Source of the DNA: Dolichospermum sp. ST_sed8
GTDB taxonomy: Bacteria; Cyanobacteriota; Cyanobacteriia; Cyanobacteriales; Nostocaceae
Length of the DNA stretch: 64,000 bases
Reading direction: 5' to 3'
Assembly: GCA_028658405.1 (NCBI GenBank)
Contig: JAKOGY010000003.1
Location: forward strand, 1 to 64,000
Shown: positions 45,628-55,365 of the stretch, one piece after another
How positions within the stretch are numbered: position 1 is the stretch's first letter
Layout: every line of letters begins with the position of its first letter
Notes under the pieces: model-generated
What the model was told of the DNA's origin: nothing
Database searches by the model: none
Seen by the model: only the letters and a program-made list of their open reading frames with translations
Program-made: the position numbers and the translations under genes

Positions 45628-46641
45628 GCCGCCGTTTTCATCGAAAATCTAAAAAAAAGCTACGGTAATGTAGTCGCAGTTCAGGATGTCTCCTTTCAGG
45701 TACAACCTGGAGAAATATTTGGTTTACTTGGCCCCAACGGAGCGGGAAAAACAACCACTCTCCGGGCATTGTGTACGCTGACAACCCCTGACGCTGGCAA
45801 AATTGAAGTTTCCGGCATTTCAGTATTAGAATACCCCAAATTAGCCCGGCAAAAACTGGGTTATGTAGCGCAGGAAGTAGCCTTGGATAAAGTGCTAACT
45901 GGCCGGGAGTTACTACAATTACAAGCCGCGCTTTATCATATTCCCGGTGCGCTGATTAAACAGCGAATTAACACTATTTTAGATTTGCTGGGTTTACAAG
46001 AATACGCAGATAAAAAAACCGGTACTTATTCCGGTGGTTTACGTAAACGGTTAGATTTGGCTGCTGGGTTACTTCATGCACCAGATGTGTTGGTATTAGA
46101 TGAACCAACGGTAGGATTGGATATTGAAAGCCGGGTTGTAGTCTGGGATTTCTTGCGTCAGTTGCGGGCTGCGGGAACTACCGTAGTCATTACCAGCCAT
46201 TATTTAGAAGAAGTTGACGCTTTAGCTGATAGGGTGGCAATTATAGATAGAGGTTTGGTTATTGCTAATGGTACACCATCTCAGTTAAAAGATCAGGTAG
46301 GAGGCGATCGCATAACTTTAAGAATCCGCGAATTTTTACCCAGCGACGAAGCCGAAACTGCAAAAAACCTTTTAGTAGCATTACCCTTTGTCCAAGAAAT
46401 CATCATCAACAGCGCCCAAGGTAACTCCCTAAATTTGGTAGTCACACCCCAAAATGACGCTTTGATAACTATTCAACAGGCGTTAAATAATGCCAACTTA
46501 CCCATTTTTGGTATTGCCCAATCTCGTCCTAGTTTAGATGATGTTTACCTAGCAGCCACCGGAAAAACCTTAATGGATGCCGAATTAGCTGCCGTAGCCA
46601 ATCGTGATCCTAAAGCCGAGAAAAAGCAGAACATGAGATAG
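45622..46641 (+). CDS. ABC transporter ATP-binding protein (DrrA/CcmA-like exporter type)
   Basis: This 339-aa single ATPase has Walker A GPNGAGKTT (about 34), signature YSGGLRKRLDLA (about 135), Walker B VLVLDEPTVGLD and H-loop ITSHYLEEVD. A C-terminal extension of about 110 residues is typical of multidrug or natural-product exporter ATPases. A partner permease would be expected downstream, but none is present in the window, where element copy 3 and a tRNA follow. Its promoter is duplicated at 57.6 kb. Confidence 0.88.
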   Translation: MAAAVFIENLKKSYGNVVAVQDVSFQVQPGEIFGLLGPNGAGKTTTLRALCTLTTPDAGKIEVSGISVLEYPKLARQKLGYVAQEVALDKVLTGRELLQLQAALYHIPGALIKQRINTILDLLGLQEYADKKTGTYSGGLRKRLDLAAGLLHAPDVLVLDEPTVGLDIESRVVVWDFLRQLRAAGTTVVITSHYLEEVDALADRVAIIDRGLVIANGTPSQLKDQVGGDRITLRIREFLPSDEAETAKNLLVALPFVQEIIINSAQGNSLNLVVTPQNDALITIQQALNNANLPIFGIAQSRPSLDDVYLAATGKTLMDAELAAVANRDPKAEKKQNMR

Positions 46642-46839
46642 AAAAAAACACCAATTTTGTTTTTTCAATTAATACGTAGGGTGGGCAATGCCCACCAAAA
46701 CCAGCTATAAAATAAAAATCGCGCTAATTTTTCACTAACTAGTACCGCAAGGCGGAATTAAGAATTTAGAATTTAGAATGAATACAGTATAAGCTTTTCA
46801 CTGATTCGGAATGGTTCATTAACTTACGCCGTACTGTAC

Positions 46840-47269
46840 TAGGGCTTGTTAAAAGCATTAATAGATAAAGGTTTACAGAGTTTTACACAAAAAAAAGTAC
46901 AAAATTATTAACAATAGATGTTTAAAACCCTTGCATTTTAACTAAAAATAACCGCGTAAACTCGAGGGCTAATTGCCCAACTCTTCTCTTCCTTCTTCCT
47001 TCTTTCTTCGTGTCCTTCGCTCCTTCGTGGTTCAGTAGGGGCGTATTGCTATACGCCCCTACTGAATCCTGCGCGGGCGTATTGCAATACACCCTTACTG
47101 ACTCCTGCGCGAGCGTATTGCTATACGCCCCTACTGAATCCTGCGCGGGCGTATTGCTATACGCCCCTACTGAATCCTGCGCGGGTGTATTGCTATACGC
47201 CCCTACTGAATCCTGCGCGGGGGTATTGCTATACGCCCCTTCACGAAAAGACCTTTTCAGCAAACCCTA
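46840..47269 (-). mobile_element. TA-flanked miniature element, copy 3 (longest)
   Basis: This 430-bp copy is inverted relative to copy 1; its left end is TAGGGCTTGT and its right end GCAAACCCTA. It carries about six tandem 36-bp units (gggcgtattgctatacgccc + ctactgaatcctgcgc), which explains the extra length. An artefactual frame through the 36-bp units reads as 12-residue AYSNTPAQDSVG repeats and is not a gene. It sits between the ABC ATPase gene and tRNA-Ser. Confidence 0.72.
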
Positions 47270-47353
47270 AATAATTGTACCCAAAATAACAGCAAGCCTA
47301 ATTTATATCAGACCGAATTCTCTGCGACTCTGAGGGCTAAAAAAATTACTCAA

Positions 47354-47438
47354 CGGAGAGGGGGAGATTCGAACTCCCGGAAGCTTTCACTTCACCTGAT
47401 TTCAAGTCAGGCGCATTCGACCACTCTGCCACCTCTCC
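47354..47438 (-). tRNA. tRNA-Ser (anticodon TGA)
   Basis: On the minus strand the cloverleaf reads: acceptor GGAGAGG, D arm, anticodon stem CCTGA with loop CTTGAAA (anticodon TGA), long variable arm GTGAAGTGAAAGCTTCC, T arm GGGAGTTCGAATCTCCC, acceptor CCTCTCC and discriminator G. The long variable arm confirms the Ser class. No CCA is encoded. Confidence 0.95.
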
Positions 47439-47496
47439 AGGTTATTTGCCAGGATTGTGCAATACAAAAACTGACAAATAAAACCATAACATATAA

Positions 47497-48426
47497 TTAC
47501 AGAATTTGCACTACTGAAATCGAAGAATTATAAAAAACCTCCTCAGCCGCGACCTGGAAGTCTTTACCCACCCAAACCAGAGAGGCTTTTGTGACTACAC
47601 CATCCTCCAAAGAAACCAGAGAAAAATTCCGTAACTTGATACCGTTCTCCTGAATAATCCGGGGAACAGTAGCCGCATTTAGGTAAATTGTTCCCTCTGG
47701 ACTTCTAAACACAGCCTTGCGTTGCAGTTTCTTAGTATGGCGCAGAGTCCGGTGCATATGTCCAAAGGTGACGAGAGAAACATTTTTCTTCAGGTTAAGA
47801 CTTTGAGAAATAGCTTCAGCAAAATCAGGATCACCAAAATCACCGCCAATGGGATGCCAATCTTTGCCACAAGGGTCCTGGGCGCGATCGCCTAAACCAC
47901 TTGGTCCATTGTGTCCGAGAAAAATAATATTGTCACAAGTAACACTTCTGACTACTTTAACGATTTTATCTGCGGATTCTTCTAAATTAGACACACCATA
48001 GCGTTCTTGACACAGTTGGGCAAATCGCCATTCAGGTCCTCCCCAGGTAAAAGGACGACCACCCACCACCGTTAAATTCCAAGCTGGAAAATCCAACTTC
48101 CCATAACCGACATGGGACACTCCCAATAAATCTAATTGTTCTTGTACCCAGTCTTCCTTGGTGCGGTCATAAGGACATTTTTTGCGTCCCCATTCAGTCG
48201 CCGAGTACCAGGCATCGTGGTTGCCCATAACAGCCGCTTTGGGAATATCTAGGGAAGCGATCGCTTTTACCACTTCTACCGATTCATTCCCGAAATCACC
48301 GACAAATAGCGCCAAGTCAACACCAAGCTGCTTGAGTGCTATACCGTCTTCTACTTCCCATTGGTCGTGAACATCGCCAATTACAGCAATTTTCAAGGTT
48401 ATTGATTGAGTTTTCTGACTGGTCAT
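47497..48426 (-). CDS. Metallophosphoesterase (cyanobacterial TIGR04168-like)
   Basis: This 309-aa calcineurin-like phosphoesterase has all metal motifs present: IGDVHDQW, FVGDFGNE, VMGNHDAWYS, FLGHNGPSG and TFGHMHRT. The length and motif spacing match a conserved cyanobacterial/plant family of unknown substrate, which I recall as TIGR04168. It is divergent from nadA with about 150 bp between them. Confidence 0.87.
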   Translation of the reverse strand: MTSQKTQSITLKIAVIGDVHDQWEVEDGIALKQLGVDLALFVGDFGNESVEVVKAIASLDIPKAAVMGNHDAWYSATEWGRKKCPYDRTKEDWVQEQLDLLGVSHVGYGKLDFPAWNLTVVGGRPFTWGGPEWRFAQLCQERYGVSNLEESADKIVKVVRSVTCDNIIFLGHNGPSGLGDRAQDPCGKDWHPIGGDFGDPDFAEAISQSLNLKKNVSLVTFGHMHRTLRHTKKLQRKAVFRSPEGTIYLNAATVPRIIQENGIKLRNFSLVSLEDGVVTKASLVWVGKDFQVAAEEVFYNSSISVVQIL

Positions 48427-48577
48427 GCCACTTTAAAAAGCCGTATATCTCCAGGATATGAAACTAAGCCGGATTTGGAAATAAATTGCTAAGGTTGATC
48501 CTCCACTATTTTTGGTAAAAACTACTATAATTAAATGCACAAGATAATATAACTTTACAAAAAAGCAGTTCCTAATT

Positions 48578-49543
48578 GTGTTTACAACTACACTTACTCA
48601 ACCAAAACCAGGTACTCTGCCATTAGATCTATTTGCTGCCATTGCAGATCTAAAAACAGAACTCAATGCGGTAATATTAGCCCACTACTATCAAGATCCT
48701 GATATCCAAGATATTGCCGACTTTATTGGCGATTCCTTACAATTAGCTAAAGCCGCAGCTAATACCAAAGCAGATGTAATTGTATTTGCTGGTGTTCACT
48801 TCATGGCCGAAACAGCCAAAATCCTCAATCCTGATAAATTGGTATTGCTACCAGATATCAATGCCGGTTGTTCTTTAGCAGATAGTTGTCCACCAAAAGA
48901 GTTTGCTGCCTTCAAAGCTTCACACCCAGACCATTTGGTAATTTCTTATATTAACTGCTCCGCCGAAATTAAGGCCATGAGCGATATTATCTGTACCAGT
49001 TCCAACGCTGTGAAGATTGTCCAGCAAATACCCCAGGAACAGCCGATTATTTTCGCCCCAGATCGTAACTTGGGACGGTATGTAATTGAACAAACCGGAC
49101 GGGAAATGCTGTTATGGCAAGGTAGCTGTATAGTTCATGAGACATTTTCCGAAAAGAAAATAGTCCAGTTAAAAATTACACATCCTCATGCAGAAGCGAT
49201 CGCTCACCCAGAATGTGAAACCAGCGTCTTGCGTCACGCCAGCTTTATTGGCTCTACAGCCGCCTTACTCAACTATTGTCAAACCAGCCCTAGTCAGGAG
49301 TTTATCGTGGCTACAGAGCCAGGAATCATTCACCAAATGCAAAAACTAGCACCCAATAAACACTTTGTTCCTGCCCCCCCGCAAAGTGATTGTAACTGTA
49401 ACGAATGTCCATTTATGCGGCTAAATACCTTAGAAAAGCTGTATTTAGCGATGAAAAACCGCACTCCAGAAATCACATTATCAAAAGAAATTCGCCTAGC
49501 TGCGCTGCGACCAATGCAAAGGATGTTAAAGATGAGTGTGTAG
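48578..49543 (+). CDS. nadA: Quinolinate synthase A
   Basis: This 321-aa 4Fe-4S enzyme condenses iminoaspartate with dihydroxyacetone phosphate to quinolinate in de novo NAD synthesis. Motifs: [60 protein letters not shown] and the C-terminal [17 protein letters not shown] with a cluster Cys. It starts with GTG at 48578; no alternative ATG gives the full N-terminus. Confidence 0.94.
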   Translation: MFTTTLTQPKPGTLPLDLFAAIADLKTELNAVILAHYYQDPDIQDIADFIGDSLQLAKAAANTKADVIVFAGVHFMAETAKILNPDKLVLLPDINAGCSLADSCPPKEFAAFKASHPDHLVISYINCSAEIKAMSDIICTSSNAVKIVQQIPQEQPIIFAPDRNLGRYVIEQTGREMLLWQGSCIVHETFSEKKIVQLKITHPHAEAIAHPECETSVLRHASFIGSTAALLNYCQTSPSQEFIVATEPGIIHQMQKLAPNKHFVPAPPQSDCNCNECPFMRLNTLEKLYLAMKNRTPEITLSKEIRLAALRPMQRMLKMSV

Positions 49544-49652
49544 TTATAATTTACAAGAATAACTGCATTGCTGAATCGAATCTAAAAAAATTGTAGGTTA
49601 AGTTAAACAAAGTAAAACTCAACCTACATAATTCAATTTTCTACAATTAATC

Positions 49653-50474
49653 TCAAGAAGTTTGATTACCAGATTTTTCCGTAACCTGTCTTACCGCTTC
49701 AATATCCACAGCTAACCTTGCAGCTATTTCTTCCACAGTCAAACCCAATTCTAATAACAGCGGTACTGTTTCTAACTTACCTTCTAACTTACCTTCTAAC
49801 TTACCTTCTACTTTTGCATCTTCGGCCACTTCTCGGAAATACCGTGTTTGCTTTAATTCATCTAGAGTAAACATTGCTTCAATCTCCTGACGAGTTAAAT
49901 TAGTTAACTTATAAACCAAGATTGTCTCTAACAATTCTAGAACTTTCTGTCTTTTACTGGCATCTGTTAATTGTTTTCGGGTTTTTTGAATCAACTGCCT
50001 GGTATGGTCAATTGCAGTTTCTTCTTTTTCCACAACTAGTTTGACCATTCCCAACCCTACAGAATTATTGGTTGTGACTTCCAACTCATCCAAATAAATC
50101 AACGTGACTTGCTGACTCATTAGCAAACCCCGGTACTGCATTGGCACACCAGGATCTAAGCTACGTTTAGCAAAAATCGCTACTGCATGAAAATCATTTT
50201 TTGGTTGATATTGATTCAGATAAACAAAGATTTCTGTAAATAGTTTCCAGTAAAAATCCGCCTTTGGTTGAAATTGAACCTCTACAAAGTAAATAGGTTG
50301 TTCAGGAATATCCGAAGCAGGTACAAACAAACCATCAAAACGAAATGCTAGTTCCTTAATTTCTACAGATGTAAATTGATATACTTCTGCTTCTGTAGCT
50401 GGCTTACCAATCAATTCAAACAGGATACTCGGCAAAGTCTGAAATAGTTGATAGAATATAGTATCAGTTTTCAC
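49653..50474 (-). CDS. Rpn-family (DUF2887) nuclease-like protein
   Basis: This 273-aa protein of the recombination-promoting nuclease/putative transposase group (PD-(D/E)xK superfamily) has FRFDGLFVP (Asp), YFVEVQFQPKADFYWKLFTEIFVYL (Glu-x-Gln), and a helical C-terminus. The tail includes a tandem KLEGKLEGKLE made of aacttaccttct repeats at about 49778-49807, plus an HTH-like ELGLTVEEIAARLAVDIEAV. These genes are frequent in cyanobacteria, and their role is unclear. Confidence 0.82.
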   Translation of the reverse strand: MKTDTIFYQLFQTLPSILFELIGKPATEAEVYQFTSVEIKELAFRFDGLFVPASDIPEQPIYFVEVQFQPKADFYWKLFTEIFVYLNQYQPKNDFHAVAIFAKRSLDPGVPMQYRGLLMSQQVTLIYLDELEVTTNNSVGLGMVKLVVEKEETAIDHTRQLIQKTRKQLTDASKRQKVLELLETILVYKLTNLTRQEIEAMFTLDELKQTRYFREVAEDAKVEGKLEGKLEGKLETVPLLLELGLTVEEIAARLAVDIEAVRQVTEKSGNQTS

Positions 50475-50508
50475 AATTTTTAAGTTGTTTTACATTAGTT
50501 GAGAAATA

Positions 50509-51399
50509 TTAAGATTTACTTTTTTCAGCTTCTTTCTGGGCAGCCTCACTAAATTTTTTATACAACTTAGTTCTAATCTGTGCTTCTTGATAGCGGCTAT
50601 GACTAGGTGAAACCTGACTCATTAAATCAGAAGCCCGTTGCCAATTAGCAGCCAATTCCAACCACTGAGTTGAAGTTATAGCCGTTTTACCAGCCGCCGT
50701 AGCCTGGTTAGCCAGTCGCACAGAAGCTGCAAATGGATCATTAGATGAATGAGAAAAACTTTGGCTAAGAGGACGATTTGACGATTCTGGCTGTTTCTGG
50801 TCTGCTGTTTGGGAAGATTGAGAACTTGTTAATGGTAAGATATTTTTCAGTGGATTACCTAACCAAGAATCTAGCAACCAAGCTAGTAAAATAACTGAAG
50901 ATAAGCCAGAAACCCCTATAAATAAAGTTTTAACTGAAATTTTGCCCTGATCTTGATTCTTCAGTAAAGATTGGGGTTTTGTTAAAATAGGTGTTCTTGA
51001 TTTGGTATAAGTTTCAGCTAAATCTGAAAATAACCGCTTAAACAAATTTGGTTGAGATACAGTAATTTCCTGTGACCACAGTAATTGACTATCAACATCA
51101 CGGTTAATTTCTTCCAACCATAATAATTGGTCTTCTCGAACAATTCGACTATTGATATTAACTCGACAAATGTGACGCGGTGCAAGTGAGTCCAAAATTT
51201 CTTTAATTTTTGGCACTAAAGTAGATTGTTCCAGTTGCTTTATCGTAGCCGCTTCACACAAAAGTTGTAAAATACCATTGGCAAAAATTGCTCTAGTTCT
51301 GACACCAGAGATAACTAGCTTTTCATTCAAGACTTGAATAATCGCCGCAACGCTGCCCTGGTGAGCTTGCCAAGCGATATCATTTATTCTATCTACCAT
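50509..51399 (-). CDS. Uncharacterised single-pass membrane protein, 296 aa
   Basis: The cytosolic N-terminal domain (about 1-125; VDRINDIAWQAHQGSVAAIIQVLN, then AILQLLCEAATIK-like helices and HICRVNINSRIV) is a conserved cyanobacterial module I cannot name. One transmembrane helix lies near 168-190 (FIGVSGLSSVILLAWLLDSW). The extracytoplasmic part is low-complexity, then helical (WLELAANWQRASDLMSQV). The ATG at 51399 is preferred over one 48 bp upstream because the recognisable domain starts there. Confidence 0.6.
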   Translation of the reverse strand: MVDRINDIAWQAHQGSVAAIIQVLNEKLVISGVRTRAIFANGILQLLCEAATIKQLEQSTLVPKIKEILDSLAPRHICRVNINSRIVREDQLLWLEEINRDVDSQLLWSQEITVSQPNLFKRLFSDLAETYTKSRTPILTKPQSLLKNQDQGKISVKTLFIGVSGLSSVILLAWLLDSWLGNPLKNILPLTSSQSSQTADQKQPESSNRPLSQSFSHSSNDPFAASVRLANQATAAGKTAITSTQWLELAANWQRASDLMSQVSPSHSRYQEAQIRTKLYKKFSEAAQKEAEKSKS

Positions 51400-51570
51400 T
51401 TTATATTTAGTGATAGCTCTCACACACCCTGACCTCTGAACTAACATAACCTAAGTTGCTAGTAACTGGACTTTAGGCAGGGAAAAGGTAATTGGTAAAA
51501 ATTATTGCTTCTTGCCTTTTGCCTTTTGCCAACTAGCAACTTACGTTAATATACATTCAATTTACATATA

Positions 51571-52704
51571 TCAATTGTAAATTTGAGCAACTCTATATTC
51601 TATTTGCTCAAGTGCGAATTGCCACACTTGATAACCTGCTGGGGATAAATGCAATCCATCCGTAGTTAATTCAGGACGCAAGTTACCATCAGTATCCGTA
51701 AACCAGTTATGAATATTCAGATAATTAGCCCCTTGCTTTTGAGCAATTACAGCAAGTTGGGCATTAATATAACGAATTCGACTATTAGCGATTTTCCCAG
51801 AGCGTACAGGTAAGATAGATTGAACAATAATCTGACTGGTAGCATGACTCTGACGTAAACGGTGAATAATCCGCGAGGAATTTAGCAAAATTGATTTGTC
51901 AGTAGCACCCTTACGTAAATCATTAATCCCAATCATTAAATAAATTACATCAGGCTTAGTTGCCGAAAATGCTGACAATCTTTTAGAAACCCCCTCGGAA
52001 GTATCACCAGATATACCTTGATTCAGCCATAATTTACCCGTAGGTAGTTTATCTTTAGGAAACCACAAACTTAAAGAATCACCTACCAAAATACTCAAAC
52101 GGTTTACACCTTGACCCTTGGTGATAGCTTTAGCTTCCATAGCTAAAAGGCTCTTCCAGTCTTGATAACTTAGTTTATATACTTTGTCTGACTCCCAGGA
52201 TGATTCTGAATGTTCATCATTATCAGTGCGCGTATAAATGTGACCAGTTCTCAATGCTGTTAATCTTTGCTGGTAGAGTTGACCACCAGAAACAGGTGAT
52301 TGAGTTGGAGTTATTTGGGAATTAAAGTTAAATGATGATTTTATTGGTGTTGATAATCCACGCTGTCTAAATTCTGATAATAAAATTCCCAAACTGGGGA
52401 GGTTTTTCCTGATTGCTGATGATTGTTCAACCTTCGACAGAGTTTGTCTACTAAATTCTGGTGATGATGTATCAATCTTGGCAATACTCTTCCTAAAGGG
52501 GGAAGACTTTTCAGTTTGATTACTAAATTCAGGTACAGCAATTTGACGGGGAGAAATTTTTTCGCTGTCGTAAGATTGAAAACCCTGTGCTAAATCCAAC
52601 AAGGATAGAGAATCTTTTGGCAGATTAGGGCTTTGGGGAATTGTTGATGTTGGGATTACCAATCCTGTTAACAAGCCTGCGGCCAACAGATAAGGTTCAC
52701 TCAT
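51571..52704 (-). CDS. SGNH/GDSL-family hydrolase
   Basis: This 377-aa protein has a short hydrophobic N-terminus (LLAAGLLTGLVIP), a Ser/Gln-rich linker to about residue 185, and an SGNH hydrolase domain. Block I is ILVGDSLSLWF (nucleophile Ser), block III IYLMIGINDLRKG (Asn) and block V DGLHLSPAGYQVW (Asp and His). It is probably an exported or periplasmic esterase/acyl hydrolase; substrate unknown. It is transcribed in the same direction as the membrane protein downstream. Confidence 0.85.
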   Translation of the reverse strand: MSEPYLLAAGLLTGLVIPTSTIPQSPNLPKDSLSLLDLAQGFQSYDSEKISPRQIAVPEFSNQTEKSSPFRKSIAKIDTSSPEFSRQTLSKVEQSSAIRKNLPSLGILLSEFRQRGLSTPIKSSFNFNSQITPTQSPVSGGQLYQQRLTALRTGHIYTRTDNDEHSESSWESDKVYKLSYQDWKSLLAMEAKAITKGQGVNRLSILVGDSLSLWFPKDKLPTGKLWLNQGISGDTSEGVSKRLSAFSATKPDVIYLMIGINDLRKGATDKSILLNSSRIIHRLRQSHATSQIIVQSILPVRSGKIANSRIRYINAQLAVIAQKQGANYLNIHNWFTDTDGNLRPELTTDGLHLSPAGYQVWQFALEQIEYRVAQIYN

Positions 52705-53845
52705 CGTTGTTTTGTTCCTTGTGCGTATTCACTACTTTTTCTTATGACAGCGTTAACTAAGTGAATTCAGGAAGATTTCGATTTCTGTCTATTTTTCTAG
52801 TTCACAATATTTAACATTGTTAAGGAATAGAACGCTATTAGATCCGCTTAACTATCATCCATGCTGTTAAGTTAGGATTAAAAGATACTAAAAATGAAAA
52901 TTTATAACTTGAAAAGACTTGCCACATCTAGCTTATAGCGTTTTATGTGTTTTTATCTCACCATCATTTTCTCATGTCTTATTCCTTGATCATCTACTAA
53001 ATTTGAAGTTTCATACTTTTGATAGATGACAATTATTAATGATTTATGATTTAGGTCGTAACAAAAATTAACAAATAATTATTCCAGTATCAATTTTCGT
53101 TTGTAAAAAAATAGAGCTAAAAAGCTGGAAGTCTTAATTTATAAGGTCTAAATAGCATCTTATTTTTTAAAATAGATATGTTTATTAATACCTGTTAGTT
53201 TCAAAGCCTGACTATTAATCCAATCAAAAATATGTCATATTATTATGCAATTTTAGCAATATATTGATATGCAATAAAATAAGAAAATCGTGGAAATGCT
53301 TGCTACAGAAGAGTTGTAACTCCATTCAAACTATCCCTTGATGATCTAGTAAATTCGGTGTTTCATCCATCAAAAGGATGAAAATTATGCATTATTTGTA
53401 ACGTTGGTTATAAAAAAAATCAATAAATCAGTATATTGATATCAATTTTCGCTTGTAAAAAAATAGAGCTAGAAAGCTGAAAAGTCTAATATATAAGGTT
53501 TAAACAGCATATTATTTTTTTTTAGGCAGGTACGTTTATTTATACTTATTCACTTAAATATTTTACTATTAATACAAATAAAAATATGTGATTTTATTGT
53601 GTAATTTTAATAACATAACTATGTGCAGCAAAATAAGTAAATCTTGAAAATGCTTGCTACAGAAGAGTTATGTCCGTAGTCAGAAAGTTAGATTTGCAGA
53701 ATTATTGAGTCTGTTTGCTATTCATAGTCTGGACTAGACATATAAAGATTTATCGAAACTAAAGTAGATCAGTTCTGGGGATATAGAATAACTTCGCAAA
53801 AAGTGCTACTATTCATCTGATGTCATTAATGTTTTCTTTTATCCC
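52705..53845. repeat. Long AT-rich non-coding region with a diverged ~352-bp direct duplication
   Basis: Two units, about 52984-53335 and 53336-53690, align at a constant offset of 352-354 bp. Shared stretches include caattttcg(t/c)ttgtaaaaaa, atagagcta(a/g)aaagctg, and atgcttgctacagaagagtt. The units have drifted and hold no open frame. The rest of the stretch shows no gene. Confidence 0.75.
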
Positions 53846-54040
53846 GTGGCTAGAGCTAGTACAGCAATCGGTGTATCTCCCATCATTAAGGAGATTGTGC
53901 AAAAACAGGCACATTCAACTCGCTTAACCTTGAAAGAGGTTATTCTCATGGGAATGTTGGCAATTGATAAGTTAGATGATCAAAATTGTCAAGAATTGGC
54001 AGATCAAGTTCATCAAATGCAGGTTAATGGTGAAATCTAG
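53846..54040 (+). CDS. Small hypothetical protein, 64 aa
   Basis: A GTG-started frame encodes ARASTAIGVSPIIKEIVQKQAH...TRLTLKEVILMGMLAIDKLDDQN and a short tail. It is predicted helical. The pattern TRLTLKEVILMGML could be a DNA-binding-like or ribbon-helix-helix helix, but I do not recognise it. It lies at the end of the duplicated AT-rich region. A real gene is likely because of ordered amphipathic helices, though no function can be offered. Confidence 0.5.
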   Translation: MARASTAIGVSPIIKEIVQKQAHSTRLTLKEVILMGMLAIDKLDDQNCQELADQVHQMQVNGEI

Positions 54041-54131
54041 AACTGCTGGCCAGAGTCTTAAATTCAAAGTCTCAAGCCTCGAGTTCACAAGCTAAAAGAT
54101 AGCCAGGGTGGTATTGTGATTTATCAAATCT

Positions 54132-54450
54132 CTACTCTTGGCTAAAACAATAGCAATTTCCCATTAAATAGTTCTCATTCAGTTCCAAAATTAACCACCG
54201 GTGTTGCTGATTTTTAGTAACAACTGCCGTTGTGTTAGAACCAGCGAAGGGATCTAGAATTAGATACCCTTCATGTCTAAAAAACTTAATAAAAAACTCA
54301 GATAAACCCTGAGAAACGGTCTTGGATAAGGTTTAATTCCTGCTTGTTTACAGCGGTGGAAATAAGCAATATTAGACTTTATGTTCGCAATCTTCAGCAA
54401 ATTTTGCTGAATTGCCCCTGATATTCCTTTAGGAATTGAGCAGAAATATC
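54132..54450 (-). pseudogene. Decayed C-terminal fragment of a DNA methyltransferase
   Basis: Minus-strand reading gives ISGAIQQNLLKIANIKSNIAYFHRC... with KQAGIKPYPRP in one frame (to about 54330). After a frameshift it continues as VSQGLSEFFIKFFRHEGYLILDPFAGSNTTAVV and HRWLILELNENY, ending at a TAG (54132-54134). LDPFAGSNTT is the AdoMet-binding motif I of amino-methyltransferases of the HPARFP...PEFFIKF type. No N-terminal part is left. This is a dead methylase, probably once part of a restriction system. Confidence 0.75.
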
Positions 54451-54639
54451 ATGTCCAAGTCGTAAAATATTTTAGCCTTATAGCCGTTTTTGAGTAGTTT
54501 TGCATACTCTGGCTATAAGGCTTTGATATTTTTTAATTATTTATTTGGGTTCTGATTTAAGAATTATGCTGATTTCTGATATTTAGTGTTAATGATTGTG
54601 AGTTAAAAAGTTTGACAAAAATAGTTAAGAAATAAAAAT

Positions 54640-55365
54640 TCAAAATAATGCCATTATCGCAGCGGGAGAACCAGAACCTCCTTTCAACCGGAGAATCCCA
54701 ATGATTAAGGTAGTACCTTGGGGTGGTAAATTATCTAAGTTGGTGAGGTTTTCGATCACAATTAGTGATCGCTCCAAGAGCAACCGATTAATAGTAAAAT
54801 TGGCATCTTGCCCAGAATCTACACCGTGAGTATCTATGCCCACTCCAGCAATTTGCCTGTGTATAATTAAAAACTCAGTCGCTTCTTGGCTAAAACCGGG
54901 AAAGTGCATCTTTCCTTGTATATCTTGGTTAAAAAACGCTTTTTGATTTGACCATTTTTCTTGCCAACCAGTATATAGTATGACCAAATTACCTGCGGGA
55001 ATTTGCCCAAATTGAGTTTCCCAAGTTTGAATATCACTAACAGTCAAGACATAATCAAAATCCACTGCCGCTTGTTTGCAAATATTGATAACTATAGCAG
55101 GTACTATGAGGGATGATGCTGGATATTGGTCAATACTTACACCGTTTGCATAGAAGCTATTGGGGGCGTTAATATGAGTGGCGCTATGTTCTCCCAAAGA
55201 AAAGCCTCGTAAGTAATAACCATCATCCTGAATTTCTGCAACACTAGTAAATTCTACGGTCGGATCACCAGGCCATTTGGGTATATCTGTATCAATCAGA
55301 TGGCTGAGATGAATAACGCGAGAGTAACTAATATTACTTGATAGGTGAGAATTTTTGCTAGTCAA
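54640..55365 (-). CDS. Cyclase-family protein (kynurenine formamidase-like)
   Basis: This 241-aa protein of the metal-dependent cyclase/kynurenine formamidase fold starts HLSHLIDTDIPKWPGDPTVEF and has the metal motif region GEHSATHINAPNSFYANG. The usual HxGTHxDxP reads HSATHINAP, so Asp is replaced by Asn. Later TGWQEKW, GVGIDTHGVDSG and a C-terminal LPPQGTTLIIGILRLKGGSG match. The substrate is unknown; the Asp-to-Asn change may affect metal binding. Confidence 0.82.
   Translation of the reverse strand: MTSKNSHLSSNISYSRVIHLSHLIDTDIPKWPGDPTVEFTSVAEIQDDGYYLRGFSLGEHSATHINAPNSFYANGVSIDQYPASSLIVPAIVINICKQAAVDFDYVLTVSDIQTWETQFGQIPAGNLVILYTGWQEKWSNQKAFFNQDIQGKMHFPGFSQEATEFLIIHRQIAGVGIDTHGVDSGQDANFTINRLLLERSLIVIENLTNLDNLPPQGTTLIIGILRLKGGSGSPAAIMALF

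Noticed and set aside
46922-47263. Open frame on the minus strand encoding 12-residue AYSNTPAQDSVG repeats
   Set aside because: It is the translation of the 36-bp palindromic units of element copy 3. Similar frames appear in copies 2 and 4 on either strand, so it is an artefact of a repeat.
49778-49807. Tandem 12-bp repeats as a separate element
   Set aside because: They lie in frame inside the Rpn-like gene and simply encode the KLEGKLEGKLE stretch; in-gene expansion is enough to explain them.
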